64,000 bases of DNA from an uncultured Flavobacteriales bacterium (lineage in GTDB: Bacteria > Bacteroidota > Bacteroidia > Flavobacteriales_D > Crocinitomicaceae): positions 124,001-188,000 of the forward strand of contig CAJXJK010000004.1 of NCBI GenBank assembly GCA_913054135.1, written 5' to 3'. The first letter of the stretch is position 1; the number at the start of each line of letters is the position of its first letter. Below are positions 9,111 through 17,091 of this stretch, piece by piece. The translations under genes were made by a program, and so were the position numbers. The notes under the pieces were generated by a model. It was not told the origin of the DNA, did no database searches, and saw nothing but the letters and a program-made list of their open reading frames with translations.

Positions 9111-9854
9111 TTGTCTTTATCAAAAAACGAAATAAAATTCTACAAGTCTTTACAGCAAAAGAAATTTAGAGATCAAGAAGGTCTTTTTGTCATTGAAGGA
9201 GTTAAACTTTTTCAAGAGCTACTTGAAGCCAAAACCTTTGAAATTGACCAAATTTTAATTGTAGAAGAATCAGATTTAATTGATGAGCTCAAAGTTGAAC
9301 ACGGCAAATATTTGAACGTGATTAGTAATAAGGATTTAGAGCGAATTTCATCTTTTAAGAATCCGAATCAAGTGTTTGTGACAGTTGAACAAAAAAAGCT
9401 GAAAGCACTTGATTACACTGAAGATCAAACTATACTTTTTTTAGATAATGTGAGAGATCCTGGAAATTTGGGAACCATTATAAGAACGGCTGATTGGTTT
9501 GGAGTTACACAAATCAGATGCTCTGAATCTTCAGTTGAATTGTATAACCCAAAGGTGGTGCAATCTTCAATGGGTTCTATATTTAGAGTGGATGTAACGT
9601 ATGGCGACCTATTATCAGAAGTTCAAGCCGCCAAAGCTGAAAACTTTTCTATTCTAGCAGCAGATATGGATGGAGAAGACCTTACTAATTTTGACTTTAA
9701 TTCGAAAACGGTATTGGTTATGGGATCTGAATCTCATGGTGTTTCGGATGAGATATCTGCTTTAAGTACAGCCATCACAATTCCGAAAAAAGGCAAAGCC
9801 GAGTCGCTCAATGTAGCAATGGCTACTGGGATTATTTTGTCAGCGATTAAGTAG
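9111..9854 (+). CDS. TrmH/SpoU-family RNA 2'-O-methyltransferase
   Basis: 247 residues. The N-terminal part (KFRDQEGLFVIEGVKLFQELL) is the substrate-binding L30e-like domain; the C-terminal SPOUT domain shows the three SpoU motifs NVRDPGNLGTIIRTADWFG, GSESHGVS and IPKKGKAESLNVAMATGI, which form the trefoil-knot SAM site. It should 2'-O-methylate ribose in rRNA or tRNA; the target nucleotide cannot be read from sequence. The start is a TTG codon: no in-frame ATG precedes it, and MSLSKNEIKFYKSL is a typical N-terminus for the family. Divergent from tamL. Confidence 0.9.
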   Translation: MSLSKNEIKFYKSLQQKKFRDQEGLFVIEGVKLFQELLEAKTFEIDQILIVEESDLIDELKVEHGKYLNVISNKDLERISSFKNPNQVFVTVEQKKLKALDYTEDQTILFLDNVRDPGNLGTIIRTADWFGVTQIRCSESSVELYNPKVVQSSMGSIFRVDVTYGDLLSEVQAAKAENFSILAADMDGEDLTNFDFNSKTVLVMGSESHGVSDEISALSTAITIPKKGKAESLNVAMATGIILSAIK

Positions 9855-9871
9855 GAACTAATCAATTTTGA

Positions 9872-9953
9872 TGTCAGAGTGAGTTTGTCGAAGTCTCGCT
9901 AAAACTTGCCTTCTTACATTAGTCATAAACACTTCGACAAGCTCAGTGTGACA
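9872..9953. repeat. REP-like extragenic palindrome
   Basis: Two 23-bp arms, 9872-9894 and 9931-9953, are inverted copies of each other at 20 of 23 positions, with the shared core TTGTCGAAGT / ACTTCGACAA, separated by a 36-bp loop. It fills the space between the methyltransferase stop and the convergent DUF4476 gene. The arms are richer in G+C than the surroundings. A copy-number repeat dispersed in the genome is likely but cannot be tested within this window; it may also act as a bidirectional terminator. Confidence 0.65.
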
Positions 9954-9973
9954 AGACAAAAGAGACATTAATT

Positions 9974-10366
9974 TTATTTATTTTCACTAATGTACTCCGA
10001 AAGCGCTTTTAAGCTTGCCTCATCTTTAAACTTCTCATCTACAACTTCACGAAAAGCTTCTTTTTCTGGGCACTGATCATAAGCGGCCTTAGCAAATTCT
10101 AATCTAGAATTCTCTTCTTGCATATAATCCATTACCTCAGCAATCTGGTCGATATTCAAAGTTCCTTTCTTAAGGCCTTTCATTGCAGCCTTCAGCTTTA
10201 CAGACTCAGACGCTCTCCCTTTCATAACATCCATTACATTTGAAAAATCTTCAGCCGAAATGGGTTTAGAATCCTCAACTTTTAGAGTTTCCAAGTTTTG
10301 TGATTGAAAAGCCATTGCTGCAGGAGCAGTAAAAGCTAAAAGGGCGATAATTAATATGCGTTTCAT
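9974..10366 (-). CDS. Small secreted DUF4476-like protein
   Basis: 130 residues with a signal peptide ending in AMAFQ (about residue 20). The mature part is helical and follows the DUF4476 pattern: ISAEDFSNVMDVMKG, then NIDQIAEVMDYMQEENSRLEFAKAAYDQC, then the C-terminal EASLKALSEYI. Proteins with this domain are common, uncharacterised envelope proteins in Bacteroidota. It lies 30 bp downstream of the thioredoxin-like gene on the same strand. Confidence 0.7.
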   Translation of the reverse strand: MKRILIIALLAFTAPAAMAFQSQNLETLKVEDSKPISAEDFSNVMDVMKGRASESVKLKAAMKGLKKGTLNIDQIAEVMDYMQEENSRLEFAKAAYDQCPEKEAFREVVDEKFKDEASLKALSEYISENK

Positions 10367-10396
10367 AATTTCTTAATTTCTGAACTTCGGTTCAAT

Positions 10397-10849
10397 TTAA
10401 TTCATTTTCTTCAATTTCGATTTCTTTTCAGGCACAGATTTACCTGGTTTAACAACTCCTTTAGCTAGAGTTATAAATTCATCAGCTGACATTCTCTTAG
10501 CACCTCTTCTTATTTCTTCTCCAGTAGCTGTAGTAAAAAGTAGCGTTGGATATTTCGTTATCACATATTTTTGCATGATTTCCATGCCATCATCTGTTTC
10601 CATATTGATCTTCAAAGAGATATAGTTTTTCTTAAGATACTTCGCAACTTTCGGGTCTTGGAAAACTTCTTTATCCATTGCCTTGCAAGGAGCGCACCAA
10701 AAAGTGTAGCAATCGATAAAGATTAATTTCTTTTCTTTTGCTGCCTCTAGCTTTGCCGATTCAAAGTCTCCCATATAGAATTCTACTCCTTGAGCATTGA
10801 TTGAAATGCTGCAAAAAGCAATAGCTATGATTAGAAAAAATGATTTCAT
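10397..10849 (-). CDS. Periplasmic thioredoxin-like protein
   Basis: 150 residues from the ATG at 10849, preferred over 10876 because it places the signal peptide (MKSFFLIIAIAFCSISINAQ) at the N-terminus and removes the overlap with the preceding gene. The thioredoxin fold carries the active site FWCAPCKAMD (CxxC) and the cis-proline region YPTLLFTT, of the DUF255/thioredoxin_7 type (FIDCYTFWCAPC). It is expected to act as a thiol-disulfide reductase or oxidase in the periplasm. A basic Lys-rich tail ends the protein. It starts 8 bp after the propeller-SPOR gene, so the two are probably one transcript. Confidence 0.85.
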   Translation of the reverse strand: MKSFFLIIAIAFCSISINAQGVEFYMGDFESAKLEAAKEKKLIFIDCYTFWCAPCKAMDKEVFQDPKVAKYLKKNYISLKINMETDDGMEIMQKYVITKYPTLLFTTATGEEIRRGAKRMSADEFITLAKGVVKPGKSVPEKKSKLKKMN

Positions 10850-10857
10850 CTTGTACC

Positions 10858-12477
10858 TCAACGTTTCAAAATCCATGCCGAGTATCCTTCAGACGATTTT
10901 AATTGCTTGGCAGATGCTTCGGCCTCATTTCTATTATCAAAACAAGTAGGTGCCACATAGTTCAGTTTGGTTCCTTCAATCACGGTACAACTATAGCCAT
11001 TTTTATCAAGTTCAGCTTTTCGCTTGTAAGCGTTCTCAAGAATCGAGAATGAACCGCAAACCACGTAATAGCTGCAAACCTCATTACTTTGAGGCTTAAT
11101 CGCAAATCGCGTCTTTTGAGGTAGAACATCTTCACTCATGTATAATTTAGGTTGATAAATTTTAACCACCTCCTCTACCACTTCAGTTTTTACCGAATCC
11201 ATCACTTCAATTATTGTGTCAATCACAATTTCTTCTGATTCAACTCTTTCTTCTCTCACCTTCGTAGGCCAAAATGAACTTAAATCAATTCCGAAAATAG
11301 AATTTCCATTCTTCAAACTATCTAAGTGAAAATCTTTGAAAACCTCTATTTTACCTGAATAACAAGCCACCCAAATTTCAGATTCATCCCAATTACCGCA
11401 AATTCCAATTGGTTTTTCACTTGTCTCAATGGTCTCAATAACTTCCATGTCTTCGGTTCTGATTTTAGAAAATGAATGATCAAAATAATTCACACAATAC
11501 AAGTAGTCTTCATTTTCAGAAATACACATAGAACGTGGTCCTGAAGGAGTTTTACAAGTAGTTTTCGAATGATCAAAACGGTTATATTTCACCACCTTAC
11601 TCCCTGAATTCATTGAGACAAATAAAGTGGAATCGTGATCACCTAAAATCAGATGTCTTGGTGAACGCCCAATATCTTTAATGTAATTCACCTCATAGTT
11701 ATTCAGATTTACCTCAGCCAATTTAGTTGACCCCATAATTGTCACATAGGCAAAATTTCCATCAGCAGTGATATCAACGCCTCTAGGATGAGCACCCAGC
11801 TGTACCTTTTTTACCTCTTTTTCAACTTCAAGATCTACGATTGAAATATCGCTACTGGTCCAATTTGAAACGATCAGCTTACTGTCATCATCTGAAATTG
11901 CAATAAACTTAGGAACCGCTCCAACCTTCACCACAGATTCAATTTCGTAAGTACTGCAGTTAATCTTGTACAAGAAACTGGGGTCATACTCCTTCCCAAT
12001 ACATCCGTCACAGCCTTCATGTTCAAATCCTGGCCCAACCATACTGTAATTTGAGATCCACAAATACTTTCCGTCTGAAGTGAATGCTGCTTCTACAGGG
12101 CCTCCTAAGTAAGTTCTGTCTTCATATTCATCAAATCCGAATTCTTTAAGATTTACTCCATCTCTAATTTTTGCTAATCGATTCCCTTCTTCATTATAAA
12201 TAGTGATGGTATGACGATACATCATATTTTGGGCGGCGAAAATTCCGGTACCAGATGAAACAACAGATTTTGGCGAGATGCCATCTCTGATTTCATTCTT
12301 TTTTAAGATGTAAGATTTTTGCTGAGAAAAAGCAGCATTAGAAATTAGCAGTAATACTACGATTCCAAGATTAGCTGCAACTCTTTGATACCATCTATCT
12401 TGGTTTGCTCGCCCTTTTTGTTGTACGCAACCGTTAGGTTGGTCAACATTCTCTTTAGTATTTCTGTATTGGAGCAC
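10858..12477 (-). CDS. Secreted YncE/NHL-type beta-propeller protein with C-terminal SPOR domain
   Basis: Up to 539 residues. A hydrophobic signal segment ends in SNAAFSQ (about residue 52). Residues 60-370 are repeated propeller blades (KLIVSNWTSSDISIVDL, NFAYVTIMGSTKLAEVNL, YLYCVNYFDHSFSKI), like YncE or surface-antigen propellers. Residues 465-539 form a SPOR domain (YYVVCGSFSILENAYKRKAEL), which binds denuded peptidoglycan glycan strands. So the protein probably sits in the periplasm at septal or remodelled peptidoglycan. The start is uncertain: the only candidate upstream of the signal peptide is GTG at 12477, which gives an unusually long 30-residue n-region inside the previous gene. 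Confidence 0.75.
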   Translation of the reverse strand: MLQYRNTKENVDQPNGCVQQKGRANQDRWYQRVAANLGIVVLLLISNAAFSQQKSYILKKNEIRDGISPKSVVSSGTGIFAAQNMMYRHTITIYNEEGNRLAKIRDGVNLKEFGFDEYEDRTYLGGPVEAAFTSDGKYLWISNYSMVGPGFEHEGCDGCIGKEYDPSFLYKINCSTYEIESVVKVGAVPKFIAISDDDSKLIVSNWTSSDISIVDLEVEKEVKKVQLGAHPRGVDITADGNFAYVTIMGSTKLAEVNLNNYEVNYIKDIGRSPRHLILGDHDSTLFVSMNSGSKVVKYNRFDHSKTTCKTPSGPRSMCISENEDYLYCVNYFDHSFSKIRTEDMEVIETIETSEKPIGICGNWDESEIWVACYSGKIEVFKDFHLDSLKNGNSIFGIDLSSFWPTKVREERVESEEIVIDTIIEVMDSVKTEVVEEVVKIYQPKLYMSEDVLPQKTRFAIKPQSNEVCSYYVVCGSFSILENAYKRKAELDKNGYSCTVIEGTKLNYVAPTCFDNRNEAEASAKQLKSSEGYSAWILKR

Positions 12478-13256
12478 GGTTCAAAATAGTTCTTTTGCAA
12501 AGGCAAATTGAGACTACGAAGATAATTCTCAATTTCGTTATGGTCAAATATCCTTCCTTTACTAAACGGATTAATATAGAAAAGGATATTCCTATCATCC
12601 GTAATACCGAGCATTTTCAATGTTTGAAACTCATCAACAAAGCCTAAAACAAAGTGATTCGGAAGGTTTACACCATAAATCGGAATCTCTAATTTTTGTG
12701 CTATTACTGAATATAAAATTGAAAGTGATAAAGGATTTCCCTTTTTTGAACTTAATACTGTATTGATGTATGAATTCTCTTCAGAGTAAAAATTGTTTTT
12801 GCTTGACTGAAATCCGCATAAGTCAAAAATCACATGATTAAATATCTTAACAATCTCAAAAGCAGTGTGCTCTTCGTTAATTTCTAACCAAACTTTTTGC
12901 TTAATCTTTTCAAGTTCTGACTCTACATCTGATTCTTGAATCTCAGGAAATTGAAATCTTGAAATAATCATTGAACCTTTAAGTAAGTCTCTAGTGGTAG
13001 ATCCTCTCCAAGCTGTCAAATCATTCTTAAGCTGGTTGAACTGAATTTCTTTAAGAATGTCTTCAAGACGTTCACCATGTCCGCCATCTTCAAACGCAAA
13101 TTGTTGTTTTCTGATGTTCAAAGTGTTTTCAATGCAAGGCACAATTCCTTCTCCCATTTGAATCAATCTGTCTTTGACATGATCAAAAACTATTGGGTCT
13201 GGATCTTCAACCAAACGTATGAGAGCATTAACTTGTCTCTCTTCTATATTCAACAT
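12357..13256 (-). CDS. SirB1-type transglutaminase-like protein
   Basis: 299 residues from the ATG at 13256. The longer frame to 13310 is rejected because a -7 element (13271-13278) lies inside it. The N-terminal third is helical (LIRLVEDPDPIVFDHVKDRL). The rest matches the Transglut_core2/SirB1 family: NTVLSSKKGNPLSLSILYSVIAQKLEIPIYGVNLPNHFVLGF, then TPR-like MLTNLTVAYNKKGE at the C-terminus. The catalytic Cys of true transglutaminases is not evident in the GNPLSLS motif, as is usual for this family. Role unknown. Its last 121 bp overlap the N-terminal coding region of the propeller-SPOR gene in another frame. Confidence 0.8.
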   Translation of the reverse strand: MLNIEERQVNALIRLVEDPDPIVFDHVKDRLIQMGEGIVPCIENTLNIRKQQFAFEDGGHGERLEDILKEIQFNQLKNDLTAWRGSTTRDLLKGSMIISRFQFPEIQESDVESELEKIKQKVWLEINEEHTAFEIVKIFNHVIFDLCGFQSSKNNFYSEENSYINTVLSSKKGNPLSLSILYSVIAQKLEIPIYGVNLPNHFVLGFVDEFQTLKMLGITDDRNILFYINPFSKGRIFDHNEIENYLRSLNLPLQKNYFEPCSNTEILKRMLTNLTVAYNKKGEQTKIDGIKELQLILES

Positions 13257-13270
13257 TGTTTCCACTGAGA

Positions 13271-13278
13271 CAAATGTA
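13271..13278 (-). promoter_or_regulatory. -7 element for the transglutaminase-like gene
   Basis: Reads TACATTTG on the minus strand, a perfect TAnnTTTG, 14 nt before the ATG at 13256. It supports that start over the upstream one. No clear -33 TTG at proper spacing. Confidence 0.4.
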
Positions 13279-13417
13279 CGGCAGTGATTAGCTGGTTTAT
13301 TTTCAACCACTTAAATGTTTTAAACGAGATGATGTTAGTTTACTTGAAGTTTAAACCGAAAAGATCATAACCAAAATACTGATTATCAAAAACTTATCCC
13401 TGTATGAAATCCAGTGA

Positions 13418-14287
13418 TTATTTGGTTAATCTGTCTAACACTGTCTTTACTAGAGACTTCATTTGTTCTTTATAGTCAGGCATAAACTCATTTGAATATC
13501 TGTTAGCCAACACCAAACAACAAGTAACAGACTCATGTCCTAATGCCGATCCTAGAGTGTAAATTGCAGACGTCTCCATTTCTAAATTAGTGGCTCTTGC
13601 GCCGTCCCATTCAAACTTTCTTAAGTTCTCTTTGAAATCAGGATTTGCTAGAGGAATCCTAATTGCTCTTCCTTGTGGTCCGTAAAATCCGTTTGAAGTT
13701 GTCGTGATCCCCTCTTCCATTCCTTCTTTTAATAAATCTCTCAATCTATCAGAAGATCTCTTAATGTACGGACGGTTCAAATTCTCTCCCCAATTGGTTG
13801 CCTTTGTGAAGTGATTCATGGCTCCGCTTTCATCATCTGAATAATCAATTTGATAAAAGTTCGCCATACCGTCAATTCCAACAGCATACTTTGAAATGAT
13901 ATGTGAACCTGGCTTAATATCAGCTTGAAGTGCTCCACAAGTCCCAATTCTCACAAAATCTAAAGACACTTTGTTTTCTTTTTCAACTCTTTTTTCTAAA
14001 TCAATATTGAAAACAGCATCAATCTCAGTTAAAACGATATCTACATTGTCAGTTCCTATCCCAGTTGAAACACAAGAAATTGGCTTGCCATTGTATTTAC
14101 CTGTAATTGAGCAAAACTCTCTGTTCTGAACTTTAAAGGTTACTTCATCAAAGAACTCTCCAACCAAATCAACTCTATTCTGGTCTCCAACAAGAATTAT
14201 TGTTTCAGCCAAATCATTAGGTCCTATCCCTAAATGATAAATTTTTCCGTTTTTATCTAGTGTTAATTCTGAAGCTTCAAATGCCAT
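13418..14287 (-). CDS. Nucleoside phosphorylase (PNP/UDP family, uridine phosphorylase-like)
   Basis: 289 residues. Matches the PNP_UDP_1 fold: ILVGDQNRVDLV (phosphate-binding loop), VSTGIGTDNVDIVL, RIGTCGAL (phosphate and ribose site), and NLEMETSAIYTLGSALG with the ribose-binding Glu-Met-Glu. It should catalyse reversible phosphorolysis of nucleosides to base and ribose-1-phosphate in pyrimidine or purine salvage; the base preference is uncertain, with general shape closer to uridine phosphorylase. It begins 5 bp after bshC and is likely co-transcribed with it. Confidence 0.85.
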   Translation of the reverse strand: MAFEASELTLDKNGKIYHLGIGPNDLAETIILVGDQNRVDLVGEFFDEVTFKVQNREFCSITGKYNGKPISCVSTGIGTDNVDIVLTEIDAVFNIDLEKRVEKENKVSLDFVRIGTCGALQADIKPGSHIISKYAVGIDGMANFYQIDYSDDESGAMNHFTKATNWGENLNRPYIKRSSDRLRDLLKEGMEEGITTTSNGFYGPQGRAIRIPLANPDFKENLRKFEWDGARATNLEMETSAIYTLGSALGHESVTCCLVLANRYSNEFMPDYKEQMKSLVKTVLDRLTK

Positions 14288-14292
14288 TTGAT

Positions 14293-15882
14293 TTAGAGTT
14301 TTATGATTCTGATTTGTGCCTTATTGTCTGCACTGAAATTAGCCATTATTTTACTTACAAAACTGCTGTCTTGCACTAAATAAGGCAAGACGTTTTCGTA
14401 ACGTTCTTGAAATCCGCCATTTGGAAAGAAAGATGATGCTATTTTCTGAACTTGTTTTTGTGTCTTTTCGAATTTTCCTTTCTCAGCTTTTATCATTTTC
14501 GCTTCAATTTTATCAAGCGATTTAGAGAATTTTGAAAATTCAGCCTCTATCATTCCATCTAATCCTTTTGAAATTGCGTTGGCCTGTCTCAATAAATCAT
14601 TTTTTGCAGCTGTTATTTGAAATACTATTGGCGCTATATCTAGATCGTCACCTGATTCTTCAAGCGCCATGTCTTTGATAATTTGATCTACACCTAATTT
14701 TAGGTCAAGTAGCTCTACTTTTAATTCGTCTAAAAGGTCTAGCTGATTTTGCCTTACTAACAAGACAGAATCTCTCACTCTCAACAAAGGGAATGTGAGG
14801 TTTGCTGCTTGAAATGAATTCTTCAATTGCAGCCAATAAGCTATTTCGCCTCCACCACCTACATATGCAAGATTTGGTAAAATACACTCTTGATACATAG
14901 GTCTCATCAAAGCGTTCGGAGAAATTGACTGTGGCTCTTCTTTGATCAAACTCACAACCTCAGATGCCTTCATTTTTTTACCGGCTACCGAATAATCTTC
15001 TCCATCTTCTTTGATTCTGTGCCTCACATTATTCTTATCAATGTAAAAAAGATTGCACTCTCTTACATACACTTGTTGATGGTAATCCAATCCTTTCAAA
15101 TCTTCGTTTGATACATTGACTTTATCATAAACAAATCGCTCTTCAATTTCTTTAATAGCTATTTCACTGAATAAACCTTTCAGTTTTGCATCATCACCAT
15201 CTATGATTACTAAACCGTAATCTTCAAAAAGTGAATTCATTAAGATTCTTGTTGCTTCTTGCAAATTAGAGGTCTCTGAGTACATTTTCAAAAATGAACT
15301 CACTATCTCAGCTGATTCAGGATTCTGAAATTTTTCAGCAATAGGATTCAAAAAGGAATCTATTGAATCGGTTTTAATTCTTCCAGCAATTGCATCCACT
15401 TGCCCTTCTTTCAGCCATTCTACTTTTTGATTGAAAAGGTTAATGTGATTAATTTCTTCAAAATCATGATCTTCTGTGGCCATCCAAAACACTGGAACAA
15501 AATTTTGATCAGGATTCTCTTTTTTAAGACGTTCTACTATTTGAATCACTTGAACCACCTTATAAACAGAGTAAAGCGGTCCGCTCAATAAATTAAGTTG
15601 ATGACCAGTGGTTATCGTATAAGTGTTATCATGTAGTAGGCTATTAATATTAGCTGAAGCTGCCTGGCTCAATTTGAGAGTACTATTCTGAATCTTCAAT
15701 TGATCTACTAAAACTTCTCTTGTTTCAAATGATAATTCTTTCTTCTCAATTTGTTTCTTGAGATTATCAAAACTGAAAAAATCCTCAATAAATTGGGAGG
15801 TTTGAGCGTCTTCATTAATTAGATCTCTAATTAGTTTAGATGACATTTTAAGTTCATCAAAGGTATAGCTTGATTTGAGCAT
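14293..15882 (-). CDS. bshC: BshC, cysteine-adding enzyme of bacillithiol synthesis
   Basis: 529 residues, the normal length for BshC. Recognisable segments are TITTGHQLNLLSGPLYSVYK, VFWMATEDHDFEEINH, PNLAYVGGGGEIAYW, a helical region around 440-480 and the closing NGGFQERYENVLPYL. BshC ligates cysteine to glucosaminyl-malate, the last step in making the thiol cofactor bacillithiol in the cytoplasm. BshA and BshB are not in the window. The ATG is only 4 nt after a TAACTTTG element, so the mRNA may be leaderless. It is divergent from the cyclophilin gene. Confidence 0.92.
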   Translation of the reverse strand: MLKSSYTFDELKMSSKLIRDLINEDAQTSQFIEDFFSFDNLKKQIEKKELSFETREVLVDQLKIQNSTLKLSQAASANINSLLHDNTYTITTGHQLNLLSGPLYSVYKVVQVIQIVERLKKENPDQNFVPVFWMATEDHDFEEINHINLFNQKVEWLKEGQVDAIAGRIKTDSIDSFLNPIAEKFQNPESAEIVSSFLKMYSETSNLQEATRILMNSLFEDYGLVIIDGDDAKLKGLFSEIAIKEIEERFVYDKVNVSNEDLKGLDYHQQVYVRECNLFYIDKNNVRHRIKEDGEDYSVAGKKMKASEVVSLIKEEPQSISPNALMRPMYQECILPNLAYVGGGGEIAYWLQLKNSFQAANLTFPLLRVRDSVLLVRQNQLDLLDELKVELLDLKLGVDQIIKDMALEESGDDLDIAPIVFQITAAKNDLLRQANAISKGLDGMIEAEFSKFSKSLDKIEAKMIKAEKGKFEKTQKQVQKIASSFFPNGGFQERYENVLPYLVQDSSFVSKIMANFSADNKAQIRIIKL

Positions 15883-15886
15883 AACA

Positions 15887-15894
15887 CAAAGTTA
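15887..15894 (-). promoter_or_regulatory. -7 element for bshC, adjacent to ATG
   Basis: Minus strand TAACTTTG, a perfect TAnnTTTG, with only 4 nt (TGTT) before the bshC ATG. The expected transcription start coincides with the start codon. Confidence 0.5.
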
Positions 15895-15912
15895 GAATTT
15901 AAGATGATGAAA

Positions 15913-15943
15913 TTGATTCATTACCAATGATTTTGTATTTTTG
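15913..15943 (+). promoter_or_regulatory. Promoter of cyclophilin gene
   Basis: TTG at 15913-15915, a 20-nt spacer, then TATTTTTG at 15936-15943: both elements of the Bacteroidota promoter at the usual distance. The ATG is 21 nt downstream. Confidence 0.65.
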
Positions 15944-15964
15944 CATTCTGAAAAATCAAGAAAA

Positions 15965-16396
15965 ATGAAAGCAATTATCACAACAAATAAAGGTGTTATG
16001 ACGGCAGATTTATATGCTGAAGAAACACCAATCACAGTATCAAACTTTGTAAAACTGGCAAAGGACGGATTTTACAATGGCCTTACTTGGCATAGAGTAT
16101 TACCTGATTTTGTAATCCAAGGTGGATGTCCTGATGGCACTGGTGCTGGTGGACCAGGATACACAATTGACTGCGAAGTAACTGCTGATAAGCAACACCA
16201 CGAAAGAGGAGTTTTATCAATGGCTCATGCGGGAAGAAACACTGGTGGATCTCAGTTTTTTGTTTGTCACTCAAGAACGAATACTGCTCATTTAGACGGA
16301 AACCATACATGTTTTGGAATCGTAACTGACGGAGTTGATGTAGTTGACGATATCAGAGTTGGAGATACTATTGAGAGTATCGTTATAGAAGATTAA
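15965..16396 (+). CDS. Cyclophilin-type peptidylprolyl isomerase
   Basis: 143 residues from the ATG at 15965; the upstream open frame begins with TTG inside the promoter and is rejected. Contains the core cyclophilin sequence: [27 protein letters not shown] (catalytic Arg in HRV), [33 protein letters not shown] and [12 protein letters not shown]. No signal peptide, so a cytoplasmic proline cis-trans isomerase that assists folding. Single gene with its own promoter and a strong terminator 16 bp after the stop. Confidence 0.92.
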   Translation: MKAIITTNKGVMTADLYAEETPITVSNFVKLAKDGFYNGLTWHRVLPDFVIQGGCPDGTGAGGPGYTIDCEVTADKQHHERGVLSMAHAGRNTGGSQFFVCHSRTNTAHLDGNHTCFGIVTDGVDVVDDIRVGDTIESIVIED

Positions 16397-16411
16397 GAAG
16401 ATTTCAAGCAT

Positions 16412-16453
16412 AAAAAAAGCATCATGACATTTATCGTCATGATGCTTTTTTTT
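16412..16453. terminator. Bidirectional intrinsic terminator
   Basis: Perfect 17-bp stem (16412-16428 with 16436-16452) built on AGCATCATGAC / GTCATGATGCT, 7-nt loop, flanked by A-tract on one side and T-tract on the other. It serves the cyclophilin gene (+) and the small lipoprotein gene ending at 16469 (-). Confidence 0.9.
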
Positions 16454-16468
16454 GTGTCTTTTTTTATC

Positions 16469-16732
16469 CTATTCTGCAGTAGTCATTTTACCTGCAACAT
16501 CCGGACATTTTTCTTCTAAAGCTTCTGTCCATCCTTCATCAGCAAATACTTCTCCGTCATAGCTGTTGTTCAATTCAACATCACATTCAAAGTAGTTGAT
16601 ATCGAAATCTCCGAATGCATCTTTATCCATACAGTCGCAAAAATCATTTGCTGCTTTTCCTTGTTCGTCACTATATCCACCGCAAGAAGCTAAAACTAAT
16701 CCGGTAGCAATTATCATTAATCCTTTTTTCAT
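16469..16732 (-). CDS. Small hypothetical lipoprotein
   Basis: 87 residues. A lipobox (VLASC, Cys17) follows a short basic, hydrophobic signal. The mature 70 residues are acidic and hold four Cys in FCDCMDKDAF, YFECDV and EKCPDV, so two disulfides are possible in the periplasm. I do not recognise the family. Ends at the shared bidirectional terminator. Confidence 0.75.
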   Translation of the reverse strand: MKKGLMIIATGLVLASCGGYSDEQGKAANDFCDCMDKDAFGDFDINYFECDVELNNSYDGEVFADEGWTEALEEKCPDVAGKMTTAE

Positions 16733-16791
16733 ATCTATATATTAAAACGTTGGGCTCGTGGCACTAAAATAATGATTTTATTCAATTCTCA

Positions 16792-17091
16792 CTAAGCGAG
16801 ATGAACCTCATCAATTATCGGCACTCCCGAAACTGCATTTATTTTCTTTACTATTTCTGATCTTTGTTGCATTAACTCTCCTCTCATGACGCTAGAATTT
16901 AGTTCAAGATAGAGAACGCGATTTTTGATATATTTTTTTTCTGTTCGCTTAGCTACAGCAGACCCCATGATCTCTTCCCATTTAGAAAGAACTGAAACTT
17001 CATGCATTTTAGCATCAATACCCAAGGCCTCTAAGAAACCTTGAACAGAGTCCTTCATGGATTTTCCGTCTTTATATCTAGAATCTTCCAA
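16792..17091 (-). CDS. DciA-like DUF721 protein
   Basis: 99 residues. Matches DUF721: LEALGIDAKMHEVSVLSKWEEIMGSAVAKRTEKKYIKN, followed by VLYLELNSSVMRGELMQQRSEIVKKIN. The family includes DciA, the loader/operator of the replicative DnaB helicase in bacteria lacking DnaC/DnaI. Its reading frame overlaps the 3' end of recF by 14 bp, the common recF-DUF721 arrangement, which supports translational coupling and a replication role. Assignment to the domain is firm; helicase loading in this organism is inferred from family. Confidence 0.85.
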   Translation of the reverse strand: MEDSRYKDGKSMKDSVQGFLEALGIDAKMHEVSVLSKWEEIMGSAVAKRTEKKYIKNRVLYLELNSSVMRGELMQQRSEIVKKINAVSGVPIIDEVHLA

